Positions 1-7,807 of a stretch of DNA of 41,684 bases are shown piece by piece. The notes below the pieces were generated by a model. It was not told the origin of the DNA, searched no databases, and saw only the letters and a list, made by a program, of their open reading frames with translations. The stretch spans positions 1 through 41,684 of the forward strand of contig JWZX01002170.1 in NCBI GenBank assembly GCA_001275005.1. The letters are read 5' to 3'. A program made the position numbers and the translations under genes. Numbering within the stretch: position 1 is the first letter of the stretch; each line of letters opens with the position of its first letter. Origin of the DNA: Chrysochromulina tobinii (taxonomy: Eukaryota; Haptophyta; Prymnesiales; Chrysochromulinaceae).

Positions 1-740
1 GCGCGCGATCCCGCGGGCGAGGGCGGCGTGCTGCTGCTGCTGCTGCTGCTGCCGCCGCCGCCGCCGCCGAGCAGCAGCAGAGCAGCAGCAGCGTCTGAGG
101 AAGCAGCAGCAGAGGCGACGGCACGTCGCGCCTCGGGGCCCGGTGTGGGTGCGGGCGACGATGGGATGCGCAGCGCCGGCCGCTGCAGCTGCGCGACGCG
201 GAGCGCCTGCCGGAGCGCGGCAGAGCGCTGCTCACCCACGGCCGCGAATCCGTCGCGCTTGGCCAGCTCGGCCTTGAGCTTCTGCTCGCGCTCGCGTGCG
301 AGCTGCAGCTGCTGACGGCCCGCCGAGCGGGCAAGGTCGAGGCGCGTGAGCGAGCTGCGCACCTGGCTGGTACTGGATGGCGGCCTCTCGAGCAGCGCGC
401 TGCCGAACCGCCTGCTGACGTCCCGATTGAGCTGCGCAGCGAGGGAGGCGCCGCTGTCGTCGCCGGCGGATGCGGCTGCTGGTACGCGCGAGCGCCGCAT
501 GGGAACTTTGGGAGAGCTGCTGTTGGTGTTGGGGCTCGCCTCGGAGCTGCTGCTGCCTCCAATCGGGAAGAGCGCACGGGCTCGCCGGGCCGCATCATTA
601 GAGGCAATGGTCGCGGCTGCATTGGCAGCGAGGCGGTTCGCGGGCACGAGCACGCGCCGCGGGCCGTCGCCGTACTGGCGCTGTGGCGGAGAGGCCGCAT
701 CCTCTGACGAGGAGGGCGACGAGAACGGCATTGGCGGCAT
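1..740 (-). CDS. Coiled-coil / low-complexity protein, C-terminal part cut by window edge
   Basis: I do not recognise the family. The reverse strand is open from an ATG at 740-738 to the left edge, giving about 246 residues with no stop. The N-terminus is Ser/Pro-rich (starts MPPMPFSSPSSSEDAASPP). A middle part follows that looks like ordinary protein, including a charged, Leu/Ala-rich stretch around 390-180 with REREQKLKAELAKRDGFAAV, which should form a coiled coil. Next to the edge are homopolymeric Ala, Leu, Gly and Ser tracts encoded by GCT/CTG/GGC/AGC triplet runs. The gene is head-to-head with the nucleoporin gene at 936. The upstream frame stays open for some codons, so the start could lie further up or in another exon. 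The balanced composition of the middle part argues for real coding, but the function is unknown. Confidence 0.5.
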   Translation of the reverse strand, partial: MPPMPFSSPSSSEDAASPPQRQYGDGPRRVLVPANRLAANAAATIASNDAARRARALFPIGGSSSSEASPNTNSSSPKVPMRRSRVPAAASAGDDSGASLAAQLNRDVSRRFGSALLERPPSSTSQVRSSLTRLDLARSAGRQQLQLAREREQKLKAELAKRDGFAAVGEQRSAALRQALRVAQLQRPALRIPSSPAPTPGPEARRAVASAAASSDAAAALLLLGGGGGGSSSSSSSTPPSPAGSR

Positions 741-935
741 ATGCAAAAGGCTCGAGCCGCGACGCGGAGTGGTTCGCGCCGGACGCGAGCGCGCGAAGAG
801 AGCGCTCGTCTCGCGCCAAATGAGAGAACTTGTAATGGGGTGGAAAGGTCGTTGTCATTTTTCTCATCTTCAGATTGTGCCTCTGTTTACACCGGGTTCG
901 ATTGAGCGCTGTGAACTTCTCCCCCGCGCGTCGCC
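741..935. promoter_or_regulatory. Short divergent intergenic region (putative bidirectional promoter)
   Basis: This 195-bp gap separates two genes that point away from each other, so it should hold both promoters and 5' UTRs. A CACCGGGTTCGATTG stretch lies about 45 bp before the nucleoporin ATG. No TATA box is obvious. The regulatory role is inferred from gene arrangement only. Confidence 0.35.
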
Positions 936-2691
936 ATGTCGGGCAAGCGGGGCGCCGATGTGCAGATCAACAATGAGATGACCGAGGAGGAGCTGAACGG
1001 GGGCAGCGGGGAGCCTGTCGGTACGTGGGAAAGGGCAGACGATGTACGCGCATACACACGCACGCACAAACACCACAGCATCAGTTCAACCCTCACTGAC
1101 ACCCTCGCGAATCTCTCCACGCATGCAGGCGGTGCTCGCGCAGCGCCAAATCCGTAAGGCCAAACGTCCCACCCGTGGAGACAGCGCCGACTCGTCCTCC
1201 AGCGCCACCTCCCATTCGAATCCGTTTGCCTCCGTTAACCTGGTTGCTGGCGGCGCACCGGCAGCCGCAGCCGGCGGCTTCTCATTCGGCGCACCAGCTG
1301 CCACCGGCGGATTCGGCGGATTCGGCGCCGCGGCTGCTCCTGCTCCTGCGCCGGCGGCCACATACGGTGCACCAGCTGCCGTCGCCGGCAGCTTTGGTGG
1401 TTTCGGCGGCTTCGGTGCCGGAGCAGCTGCCGCGCCTGCTCCTGCCTTGGGCGGCTTTTCCTTCGGCGGCGCCGCTGCCAGCACGCCCGCGCCCGCGCCC
1501 GCAGCGTCGGGCGGCTTCGGCTGTGGTGCCGCAGCCGCCCCCGCTCCCGCGCCGCTCGGCGGCTTCGGCTTTGGTGCCGCGGCCGCCCCCGCACCAACGG
1601 CCGCGCCCGCCGCCGCCGCGCCCGCCGCCAAGCCCGCCGACGCCGCCGCTCCGAAGCGCGCCGCTCCCCCCGCGTCGGTCGAGGACCTCAAGGCGCTCAA
1701 CGCCGAGTTTCTCGAGCACCTGGAGAACGAGTGGCAGCGAGGGTCGCGTTGCACGGACTGGAGTGAGGCGGTGCAGCAGTACCTTGACCAACGCGACGCG
1801 CTCGCCACAGTCAGTGGTCGCAGCTCCACTGCCAACGGAGCCTCGATCCCCGCCGCAACGGCGCCCGCGCCGATTTTGGGGACGGCGGCGCCCGCGCCCG
1901 CCGCGCCAATGTTTGGGACGGCGGCGCCCGCGCCCGCGCCAATGTTTGGGACGGCGGCGCCCGCGCCCGCGCCAATGTTTGGGACGGCGGCGCCCGCGCC
2001 AATGTTTGGGACGGCGGCGCCCGCGTCTGCTCCGGGTGGCTTTGCCTTCGGAGGCAGCGCCGCCGCGCCGCCCGCATTCGGCACCGCTGCGCCGCCCGCA
2101 TTCGGTGGTTTCTCCTTCGGCGCGGGCGTCGCGGCGCCGCCCGTTCTGCCGACGCTGGGCGGCTTCGGCGCACCCGCGCCCGCTGCGCCGGCGCCTGCCC
2201 CCGCTGCCAAGCCGGTGATGGCATCCGCGCCACTGCCGACCGCAGGCGGCGAGGGTGACGCGGTCGCAAAGCACAAGTGCGTGTGCAAGGTCTCCGTCTT
2301 TCGGCAGGAGAAGAAGAATGATCAGGGGGAACTGATTCAAGAGAAGGGATGGAAGCCGATCGGCACAGGACAGCTGCGCCTTCTCTTCGACGACGGCGTG
2401 CATTTCGTGGAGTTCCGCCCGGTTGTGCAGGATGGAACGGCGGCTGAGGACGCAGAGGGCGGAGGGAGTGATGAGATGATCGGGCAGAAAAAGTACGGCC
2501 GCCCCGTGCTCACCGCGCGCCTTGCCGCCACGACCAAGTTTGAGGTCAACAACAAGGCCGTGCAGGTCAATCTGAGCTCAACCGACGCCGCCGGACAACC
2601 TGTCTACGCGCGCTACAACATCAACATCGGCGGTGTGGCAGAGGCAGCCGAATTCGGAGCCCTCGCCAACAGTCTGTGCCCGAAGGCGTAA
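936..2691 (+). CDS. NUP50: Nup50-like nucleoporin (FG repeats + Ran-binding domain)
   Basis: This is a mobile nuclear-pore protein that binds importin-alpha and Ran during nuclear import. Exon 1 is 936-1043 (36 codons) and exon 2 is 1129-2691; joining them in phase 0 gives 556 residues. The join makes RADDAVLAQRQIRKAKR, which matches the conserved Nup50 N-terminal importin-alpha-binding motif, and this is why I chose the donor at 1044. The centre (about residues 60-400) is built from Ala/Pro runs with spaced FSFG, FGGFG and MFGTAAP motifs, typical FG-nucleoporin repeats. A LKALNAEFLEHLENEW helix with a conserved DW follows the Nup50 pattern. Residues from about 415 to the end form a RanBP1-type Ran-binding domain (CVCKVSVFRQ, GWKPIGTGQLRLL, VYARYNINIGG). 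Length is close to animal Nup50. Confidence 0.9.
1044..1128 (+). other. Intron of the Nup50-like gene
   Basis: An 85-bp GT-AG intron (donor GTACGCG, acceptor ACGCATGCAG) in phase 0. A stronger-looking donor at 1021 (GTACGT) would put exon 2 out of frame and remove the conserved GTWERAD segment, so the donor at 1044 is preferred. Confidence 0.75.
1877..2025 (+). repeat. In-frame tandem repeat encoding GTAAPAPAPMF units
   Basis: Five tandem units of 27-36 bp, each starting GGGACGGCGGCGCCCGCG, encode GTAAPAPAPMF-type FG repeats. The units differ mainly by the number of PA dipeptides, as expected from replication slippage or unequal exchange. Confidence 0.85.
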
Positions 2692-3144
2692 GCAGCAGCA
2701 GCAGCAGGCGACGCAGCAGACGAAGTAGCCGAAGGGGTAGCGAAGGGGGCGAGAGGCCGGGGGAGCGAGGGCAGAGAGACGAGGCAACGCTGCGCTCTAT
2801 TGCGTGTCGCCGTCGTATGCGACCGTTATGTGCCACATGCTCATGTGCCGATGTCCGACGGCGCTGTGGCGCGATGTGGCTCGCCCCAAGGAAGAGGGCG
2901 AAAGGGCCAAGAGGCGTTGGCCGTTGGCGACTGCCCGAGCGTGCATGTGTCACCCGAAACATGTCTAAGAGTGCCGACATCCCAGGTTGTCGTTTCGCCC
3001 TCATTTCAGATGCGCCGCCTTTTGAGTGATCCTTGGCTCCAAACTGAGAGCGCCAAACTTGCCGGTCCGTTTCGTAAAGGCGGCGACGACGGGACGCACG
3101 CACGCTCCAGGACGTGCGGCGGTAGCCGAACGAACCTTGGTTCG
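2692..3144. other. Intergenic / 5' leader region
   Basis: About 450 bp between the nucleoporin stop and the chosen start of the IQ coiled-coil gene. It opens with a short GCA/GCAG repeat (2692-2712). The frame of the next gene is open back to an ATG at 2800 with another at 3010, but the encoded residues look unconstrained, so I treat the region as 3' UTR plus leader. An upstream start or exon cannot be excluded. Confidence 0.4.
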
Positions 3145-6100
3145 ATGGAGGTCAGGCCCCCGCTGGAGGTCTCAAGCGGCTGGGACCCAGAGCTGGGAGC
3201 CCTGAGCCCCAATACAACCGTGATTTACCTGCCAGGCGCGAGTGAGTCGAGAACCATTACAGGCTCCCTACCGGCTTCTAAGTCATTGTCGGCGTTAGTG
3301 CCTCCACCAAAGCTTCGCGGCAAGCCGAAGTCACCGATTAACCTGTGGCCTGGTGGGCGCCCACCATCGAGTCCGGTGAGCCATCTTTTCCCCGGGCGGT
3401 CCCCGAGGACGCCATCGCCAACTGGCAACCCAGCCATGCTTTCGACAATGGCGGCCTCGCCGCCAGAGAGGTGGATGAGCTGGCAGAGTCCAAGTCTTGC
3501 TACGGCGGCCCAGCCCCTGCTCGGGCAGTCGCCCGAACAGCAGAGGATCATGGTTGCAGGTCTGCGCGGGTGCATCGATCAGCTGCAGGCCAAGCTCCTC
3601 GAGCAGCGCGAGGCGCTCAAGTCCGAGCGAAACAGCATGCGGCGTACGATCGAACAGCAGCAAAGAGAGCTGACCGCTGCAAATCGGACGAACGCTGAGT
3701 TCAACGAAGAGCTGTCGCAGCTTATGGATGAGCACCTAGCAGCGAAAGCGACCATCGACAGGTTCAACAGCCTACCACCGGACTACAAGAACCTGAGGAA
3801 GATCGAGAAGTTGACTGCGGAAGTTGCTGCCCTGCAGGCAAGGCTTGACGAGGCACACAAGGCAGCTTCAGCGGCCGCGACCAGTCACGAGGAGTTGCGC
3901 CGTGCAGAGCAGGTAGCGGCCAACGCCGAGCACAAGAAGCTTCGCAAGGAGCTCCGCAGCGAGCATCAGACTGTGTCCCGCTTGTATCAGGAGGGCAAGG
4001 TCATGATGTCGGAGCTCAGCGAGCTCCGGCCTATGCGTGAAGAGCTTGCCAGATGGCGTCCCGCCTTCGCAATGCGCAATACGACATGGAAGGCGGAAGT
4101 GAAGGGCTTGGAGGCGGAAGTGACAGCAATGATGGAGTTCATGGCGGTGGCGGCAGCAGAAAATCGGACCACCAGGAACCTCTACGCCGGAGAGTGCCAT
4201 TTGGCGGAGCGGGAAGTGAGTGCCTTGGAATCGCTGCTCGCAAGTACACAAGCCGCCCTCAGTGACTCACAGAGCGAGTGCGCGCAGTACCACTTTGAGA
4301 ACCAAGGCATGCGAGCAGAGATCCAACGGTTGCAGAGCGAGCTGAATGTAGCCAATGGGCAGATCTCTGACCAGCGTACCCACATCGATGAGATGACTCT
4401 GCTGCTCGATCAGGCGGCCAAGGCTGCCACCGAGAAAAACAAGTCGTCCATTATGCAAAAGTGGACAGGTGCGGCTGCCTCGGGCAAACTGCTGGAAAAG
4501 AATACAGAGCTGCGGAGCGAGATGGAACGGTTGCAGAACGAGCTGAATGCAGCGACTGCGCAACTCGCCGAGAAGAGTGAGACCATCGAAAAGATGTCTC
4601 TGATGCAAGCAGAGGCAGCGGCAGCTGCCACTGAGGCGGCGGCTGCCTTTGCTCGTCTGCAAGGCACGAACGGAGAGCTGCAAAGCGCGAATCAGCGGTT
4701 GCAGACTGAGCTGAATGCAGTGACTGGGCAACTCGCCGAAAAGCGTACGAAACTCGAAGCGATGACCGAGCGACTTCTCCAGATGGCTCAGACGCAAGCA
4801 GAGACGGCGGCGTCTATCGTACGGATGCAAGCAGAGCAGGCGGCATCTGTCGCAACAGTAACGGCGGCCTCGGCTAAACTGCAAGACAAGAATGAGGAGC
4901 TCCAAAGCGAGAAGCAACAGTTGCAGAGGGAGCTGGATGCAACGATCGGGCAGCTGGCCGAGCAGCGTGCAATTGCCGAGGCCATGTCTCAGATGCATGC
5001 AGAGGCGATGGCAGCTGCGGCAGAGGCGGAGGCTGCCTTGGCTCGACTGGAGGACAGGTATACAGATGCTCCACCACCTGCGACCAAAGAGGACGCCAAG
5101 CTGGAAGCAACTGCGCGCGTGCAAGCCTTAGCCACTAAGTTCCAGTCTGCCGTCCGCGGCTTGTTTGCACGCATGGAGCGTGACAGACGACTTATGACCG
5201 TCAGCGTGAAGGTCGACGAGTCGGGCCAAACATCCTTGAATTCGCTCTTTGGAGGCATCGACCTCTCTGAGCCCACGCCCAGAGCCCCCGAAGCCACCGA
5301 GACACCGAAGAGGATCGTGGACGCGCCCGTTATGGTCGCGGACGGACCAGATCTCCCAGATCTCCCGCAATTTGTGGCCATCAGTCTCGATATCGAAGAG
5401 TCGAGCCACACGTTCATTGAGGTGAATGCACTCTCGGCGCCTGAAGCACTCGTGGCCGTCGCCATCGACATCGAAGAATCATGCCACGCGTCATTTGAGA
5501 TCAACGCTCTCCCAGAAGGGCTCGTTAGCATCGAGTTGCCCGTGCGTCCATCGAGTCGCGCGTCCATGAGGCTTGACACTGTCTCTGTCCCTGATGCGCT
5601 CGTGAGCCATGTGAGCGTCGATTATCTCGTGCGTCCTTCAAGTCGCGCGTCCGTGAGGCTCGAGACTCTCCCTGACGTCGATGTCGATGCCGAGGAGTCC
5701 ATCCAAGCACCCTCTGAGATAGATGCTTTCCCTCAAGCGACGGGCGGCGCCGTCTGTGACGATGCCGGGCTTAAAGACAGCCTCGCTGAGGGAAGCGCTT
5801 GGGCCGCAGCCAAGCGACGGGCACGGCTGCGGATCCTCCACTATGTGACGCGCCTGCAAGCCCGTTCGCGAGGCATGAAGGCTCGGGCTGAGCGCGATCG
5901 CGAGCTTGGGCTCCTCAACATCCAGATTGCCCATGCACTCGTCGAGCTGAATCTTGATGTTGATGAGTCGGGGAATGTGTCAATGATTGCGTCTTGGTTT
6001 GCGAATCTTGGCGACCGTAGCACCAGGGAACGCATCAGAAATGAGCCAGCTGGTTGGCCGGCCGCAAAGCGATGGGCAAAGCTGCGGGTCATCAAAGCTT

Positions 6101-6816
6101 TGACGTGGGTCCAAGCGCATGCGCGAGGCATGAAGGGCCGGGCTCGGGCTCAGGCTCAGCGCGACCGCCAGCTCATCTCGGCAACAACGCCTGCTGCAAA
6201 TGGACGGCCCAAAACCCCTGCGGAGGTTTTGGTGGAGGGGGTGATCGCCGCGAGTGTCCTGGCTGTTACCGAGCCTTGGGGGATGACCGCTGAAAGGCCC
6301 AAGACCCCTGGGGAGTTTGTGGCAGAGGGAGCGATCGCTGCGAGCATCCTGGCCGTTACCGAGCCTTGGGGGATGACCGCTGAGAGGCCCAAGACCCCTG
6401 GGGAGTTTGTGGCAGAGGGAGCGATCGCTGCGAGCATCCTGGCCGTTACGGAGCCTCGGGGGATGACCGCTGAGAGGCCCAAGACCCCTGGGGAGTTTGT
6501 GGCAGAGGGAGCGATCGCTGCGAGCATCCTGGCCGTTACGGAGCATCGGGGGATGACCGCTGAAAGGCCCAAGACCCCTGGGGAGTTTGTGGCAGAGGGA
6601 GCGATCGCTGCGAGCATCCTGGCCGTTACGGAGCCTTGGGGGATGACCGCTGAAAGGCCCAAGACCCCTGGGGAGTTTGTGGCAGAGGGAGCGATCGCTG
6701 CGAGCATCCTGGCCGTTACCGAGCCTTGGGGGATGACCGCTGAAAGGCCCAAGACCCCTGGAGAGAAGATGGTCGAGGACGTGATCACTGGTGTACTGGC
6801 TCATGCCAGCGAGTAG
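3145..6816 (+). CDS. Large coiled-coil protein with three IQ motifs and C-terminal 30-residue tandem repeats
   Basis: No named family recognised. From the ATG at 3145 the protein is about 1223 residues. The first ~130 residues are Pro/Ser-rich (RSPRTPSPTGNP). Residues from about 130 to 650 are heptad-rich coiled coil, with an internally repeated block of about 70 residues (ELQSE..QLQ.ELNA..GQLAEKR). Three IQ-type calmodulin-binding motifs follow: FQSAVRGLFARMERDR (about 5140-5190), LQARSRGMKARAERDR (about 5850-5900) and VQAHARGMKGRARAQAQRDR (about 6110-6165). The stretches after the first two share a V/LDESG motif, so this module is itself duplicated. The protein ends in seven tandem 30-residue units. 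The layout suggests a calmodulin-regulated cytoskeletal or scaffold protein, but that is inference. In-frame ATGs at 2800 and 3010 are alternative starts. Confidence 0.75.
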   Translation: MEVRPPLEVSSGWDPELGALSPNTTVIYLPGASESRTITGSLPASKSLSALVPPPKLRGKPKSPINLWPGGRPPSSPVSHLFPGRSPRTPSPTGNPAMLSTMAASPPERWMSWQSPSLATAAQPLLGQSPEQQRIMVAGLRGCIDQLQAKLLEQREALKSERNSMRRTIEQQQRELTAANRTNAEFNEELSQLMDEHLAAKATIDRFNSLPPDYKNLRKIEKLTAEVAALQARLDEAHKAASAAATSHEELRRAEQVAANAEHKKLRKELRSEHQTVSRLYQEGKVMMSELSELRPMREELARWRPAFAMRNTTWKAEVKGLEAEVTAMMEFMAVAAAENRTTRNLYAGECHLAEREVSALESLLASTQAALSDSQSECAQYHFENQGMRAEIQRLQSELNVANGQISDQRTHIDEMTLLLDQAAKAATEKNKSSIMQKWTGAAASGKLLEKNTELRSEMERLQNELNAATAQLAEKSETIEKMSLMQAEAAAAATEAAAAFARLQGTNGELQSANQRLQTELNAVTGQLAEKRTKLEAMTERLLQMAQTQAETAASIVRMQAEQAASVATVTAASAKLQDKNEELQSEKQQLQRELDATIGQLAEQRAIAEAMSQMHAEAMAAAAEAEAALARLEDRYTDAPPPATKEDAKLEATARVQALATKFQSAVRGLFARMERDRRLMTVSVKVDESGQTSLNSLFGGIDLSEPTPRAPEATETPKRIVDAPVMVADGPDLPDLPQFVAISLDIEESSHTFIEVNALSAPEALVAVAIDIEESCHASFEINALPEGLVSIELPVRPSSRASMRLDTVSVPDALVSHVSVDYLVRPSSRASVRLETLPDVDVDAEESIQAPSEIDAFPQATGGAVCDDAGLKDSLAEGSAWAAAKRRARLRILHYVTRLQARSRGMKARAERDRELGLLNIQIAHALVELNLDVDESGNVSMIASWFANLGDRSTRERIRNEPAGWPAAKRWAKLRVIKALTWVQAHARGMKGRARAQAQRDRQLISATTPAANGRPKTPAEVLVEGVIAASVLAVTEPWGMTAERPKTPGEFVAEGAIAASILAVTEPWGMTAERPKTPGEFVAEGAIAASILAVTEPRGMTAERPKTPGEFVAEGAIAASILAVTEHRGMTAERPKTPGEFVAEGAIAASILAVTEPWGMTAERPKTPGEFVAEGAIAASILAVTEPWGMTAERPKTPGEKMVEDVITGVLAHASE
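6205..6813 (+). repeat. 90-bp coding tandem repeat, six full units plus a degenerate seventh
   Basis: Units start at 6205, 6295, 6385, 6475, 6565 and 6655, with a shorter diverged unit at 6745-6813 before the stop. Each encodes 30 residues beginning RPKTPGEFVAEGAIAASIL and ending in GMTAE. Units 2-6 differ by only a few bases, while unit 1 and the last unit are diverged. That pattern points to recent expansion from the middle of the array. Every unit is a multiple of three, so copy-number change keeps the frame. Confidence 0.95.
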
Positions 6817-6847
6817 GCGGCATTGTGCATGTGAGCTGGCCTTTCGT

Positions 6848-6892
6848 CAGCTCATCTGACAGCTCATCTGACAGCTCATCTGACAGCTCATC
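6848..6892. repeat. 12-bp tandem repeat CAGCTCATCTGA
   Basis: Three perfect copies of CAGCTCATCTGA at 6848-6883 and a 9-bp partial fourth, about 30 bp after the stop of the IQ protein gene, probably in its 3' UTR. Confidence 0.9.
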
Positions 6893-7474
6893 GCGCTGGC
6901 TGATCGTCAACTCATCGCTCTGAGTATGGATGTCGAGCAAGGCGTCGATGGCTTCTTCAAGAACGGGTTCTTCGTGGCATGTCATTCCAAGCATGCATGG
7001 TCCACATGCCCCAGGCCTTCAGTAGGCCTTTTCAGTGGCCACGCCCACAGCGAGCATGTTGCACGGTGAGATGGTGATGCAAACGGAGAGGGGTCAATGG
7101 GCTACTGGTGTGCACAGAGTGTGCTTCATGATGGACCTACAGTTGGCGCGAGGGTCGCGGGTGGCGGGTAAAGTAACGTAACCGGTCTACAGCTGTATGC
7201 GGTTCAACGCGCGGGAACCGTAACGCATAACGCATGTGTAAAAGCCGGGGGCCGGCGGAGAGCCGGGAGGCCGGTGCCGGTATGGTGCATGCTAAAAGCA
7301 ATTGGCTAAATGATCTCACTAAAAATTGTGCATGGTACATGGACGATGGAGCGCTGCTCGTGTGGCTCGTCCGCGGCGCGTTCGCACAGTGCAATTGCCA
7401 ATTCCAGATTCCATGCAGCATGTACGTTCGCCTTCTATGTTGTGCCACTCGAGCCGAACTTGTGTACCGCTATA

Positions 7475-7519
7475 TTTTACGGAGCAAATATGAAGCGTTC
7501 GATGGATAGCTCCGTAAAA
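7475..7519. repeat. Short inverted repeat (11-bp stem, 23-nt loop)
   Basis: TTTTACGGAGC at 7475-7485 is the perfect reverse complement of GCTCCGTAAAA at 7509-7519. It sits in AT-rich sequence, unlike its surroundings. It could be a transcript hairpin or a remnant of a small transposon; I cannot tell which. Confidence 0.6.
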
Positions 7520-7807
7520 ATGAAGCTATCATATTTACGGACCTATCAAGCTTACTGACACAATGTATTAATATCATGTTTCTGGTTAGGTGAAGGGCGG
7601 GGCTTCACAGCTGTCTCCTGCGGATCGCCCAACTCTGTGTGAAACGGCTGTGCGCCGGAGCTGCTGCGGACGATTGAGAAGGCTCCTCTCACAGCACTAC
7701 TGTACTCACAGTGAAAAGGTCGTGCATTGTTCGTGCTGCTTTCATGGGAGTCGTCACTCTTGGGTTGAACTCTTGGGCTGGGGTGTGTGTGCGAGCGAAG
7801 CAGCAGA

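Larger units (their letters stand above)
6817..7807. other. Intergenic region without a credible gene
   Basis: About 990 bp between two same-strand genes. Several short ORFs exist but none has recognisable content. It contains a 12-bp tandem repeat near its start and an 11-bp inverted repeat at 7475-7519, both listed separately. It should include the 3' UTR of the IQ protein gene and the promoter of the JmjC gene. Confidence 0.5.

Noticed and set aside
883-915. GGGTTCGATT stretch as a tRNA T-loop
   Set aside because: No matching acceptor, D-arm or anticodon stem could be folded around it.
346-981. 211-codon forward frame overlapping the left-edge gene
   Set aside because: It is Arg/Cys/Leu-rich with no domain, and it overlaps the NUP50 start. 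The reverse strand gives a more protein-like sequence.
1086-2403. Two long reverse-strand frames across the nucleoporin gene
   Set aside because: They translate the GC-rich Ala/Pro FG repeats backwards into Gly/Arg/Ala-rich sequence. The forward frame has the Ran-binding domain.
6295-6744. GCGATCGC palindrome in every 90-bp unit as a protein-binding site array
   Set aside because: It is fixed by the coding repeat (Gly-Ala-Ile-Ala), so its regularity needs no separate explanation.
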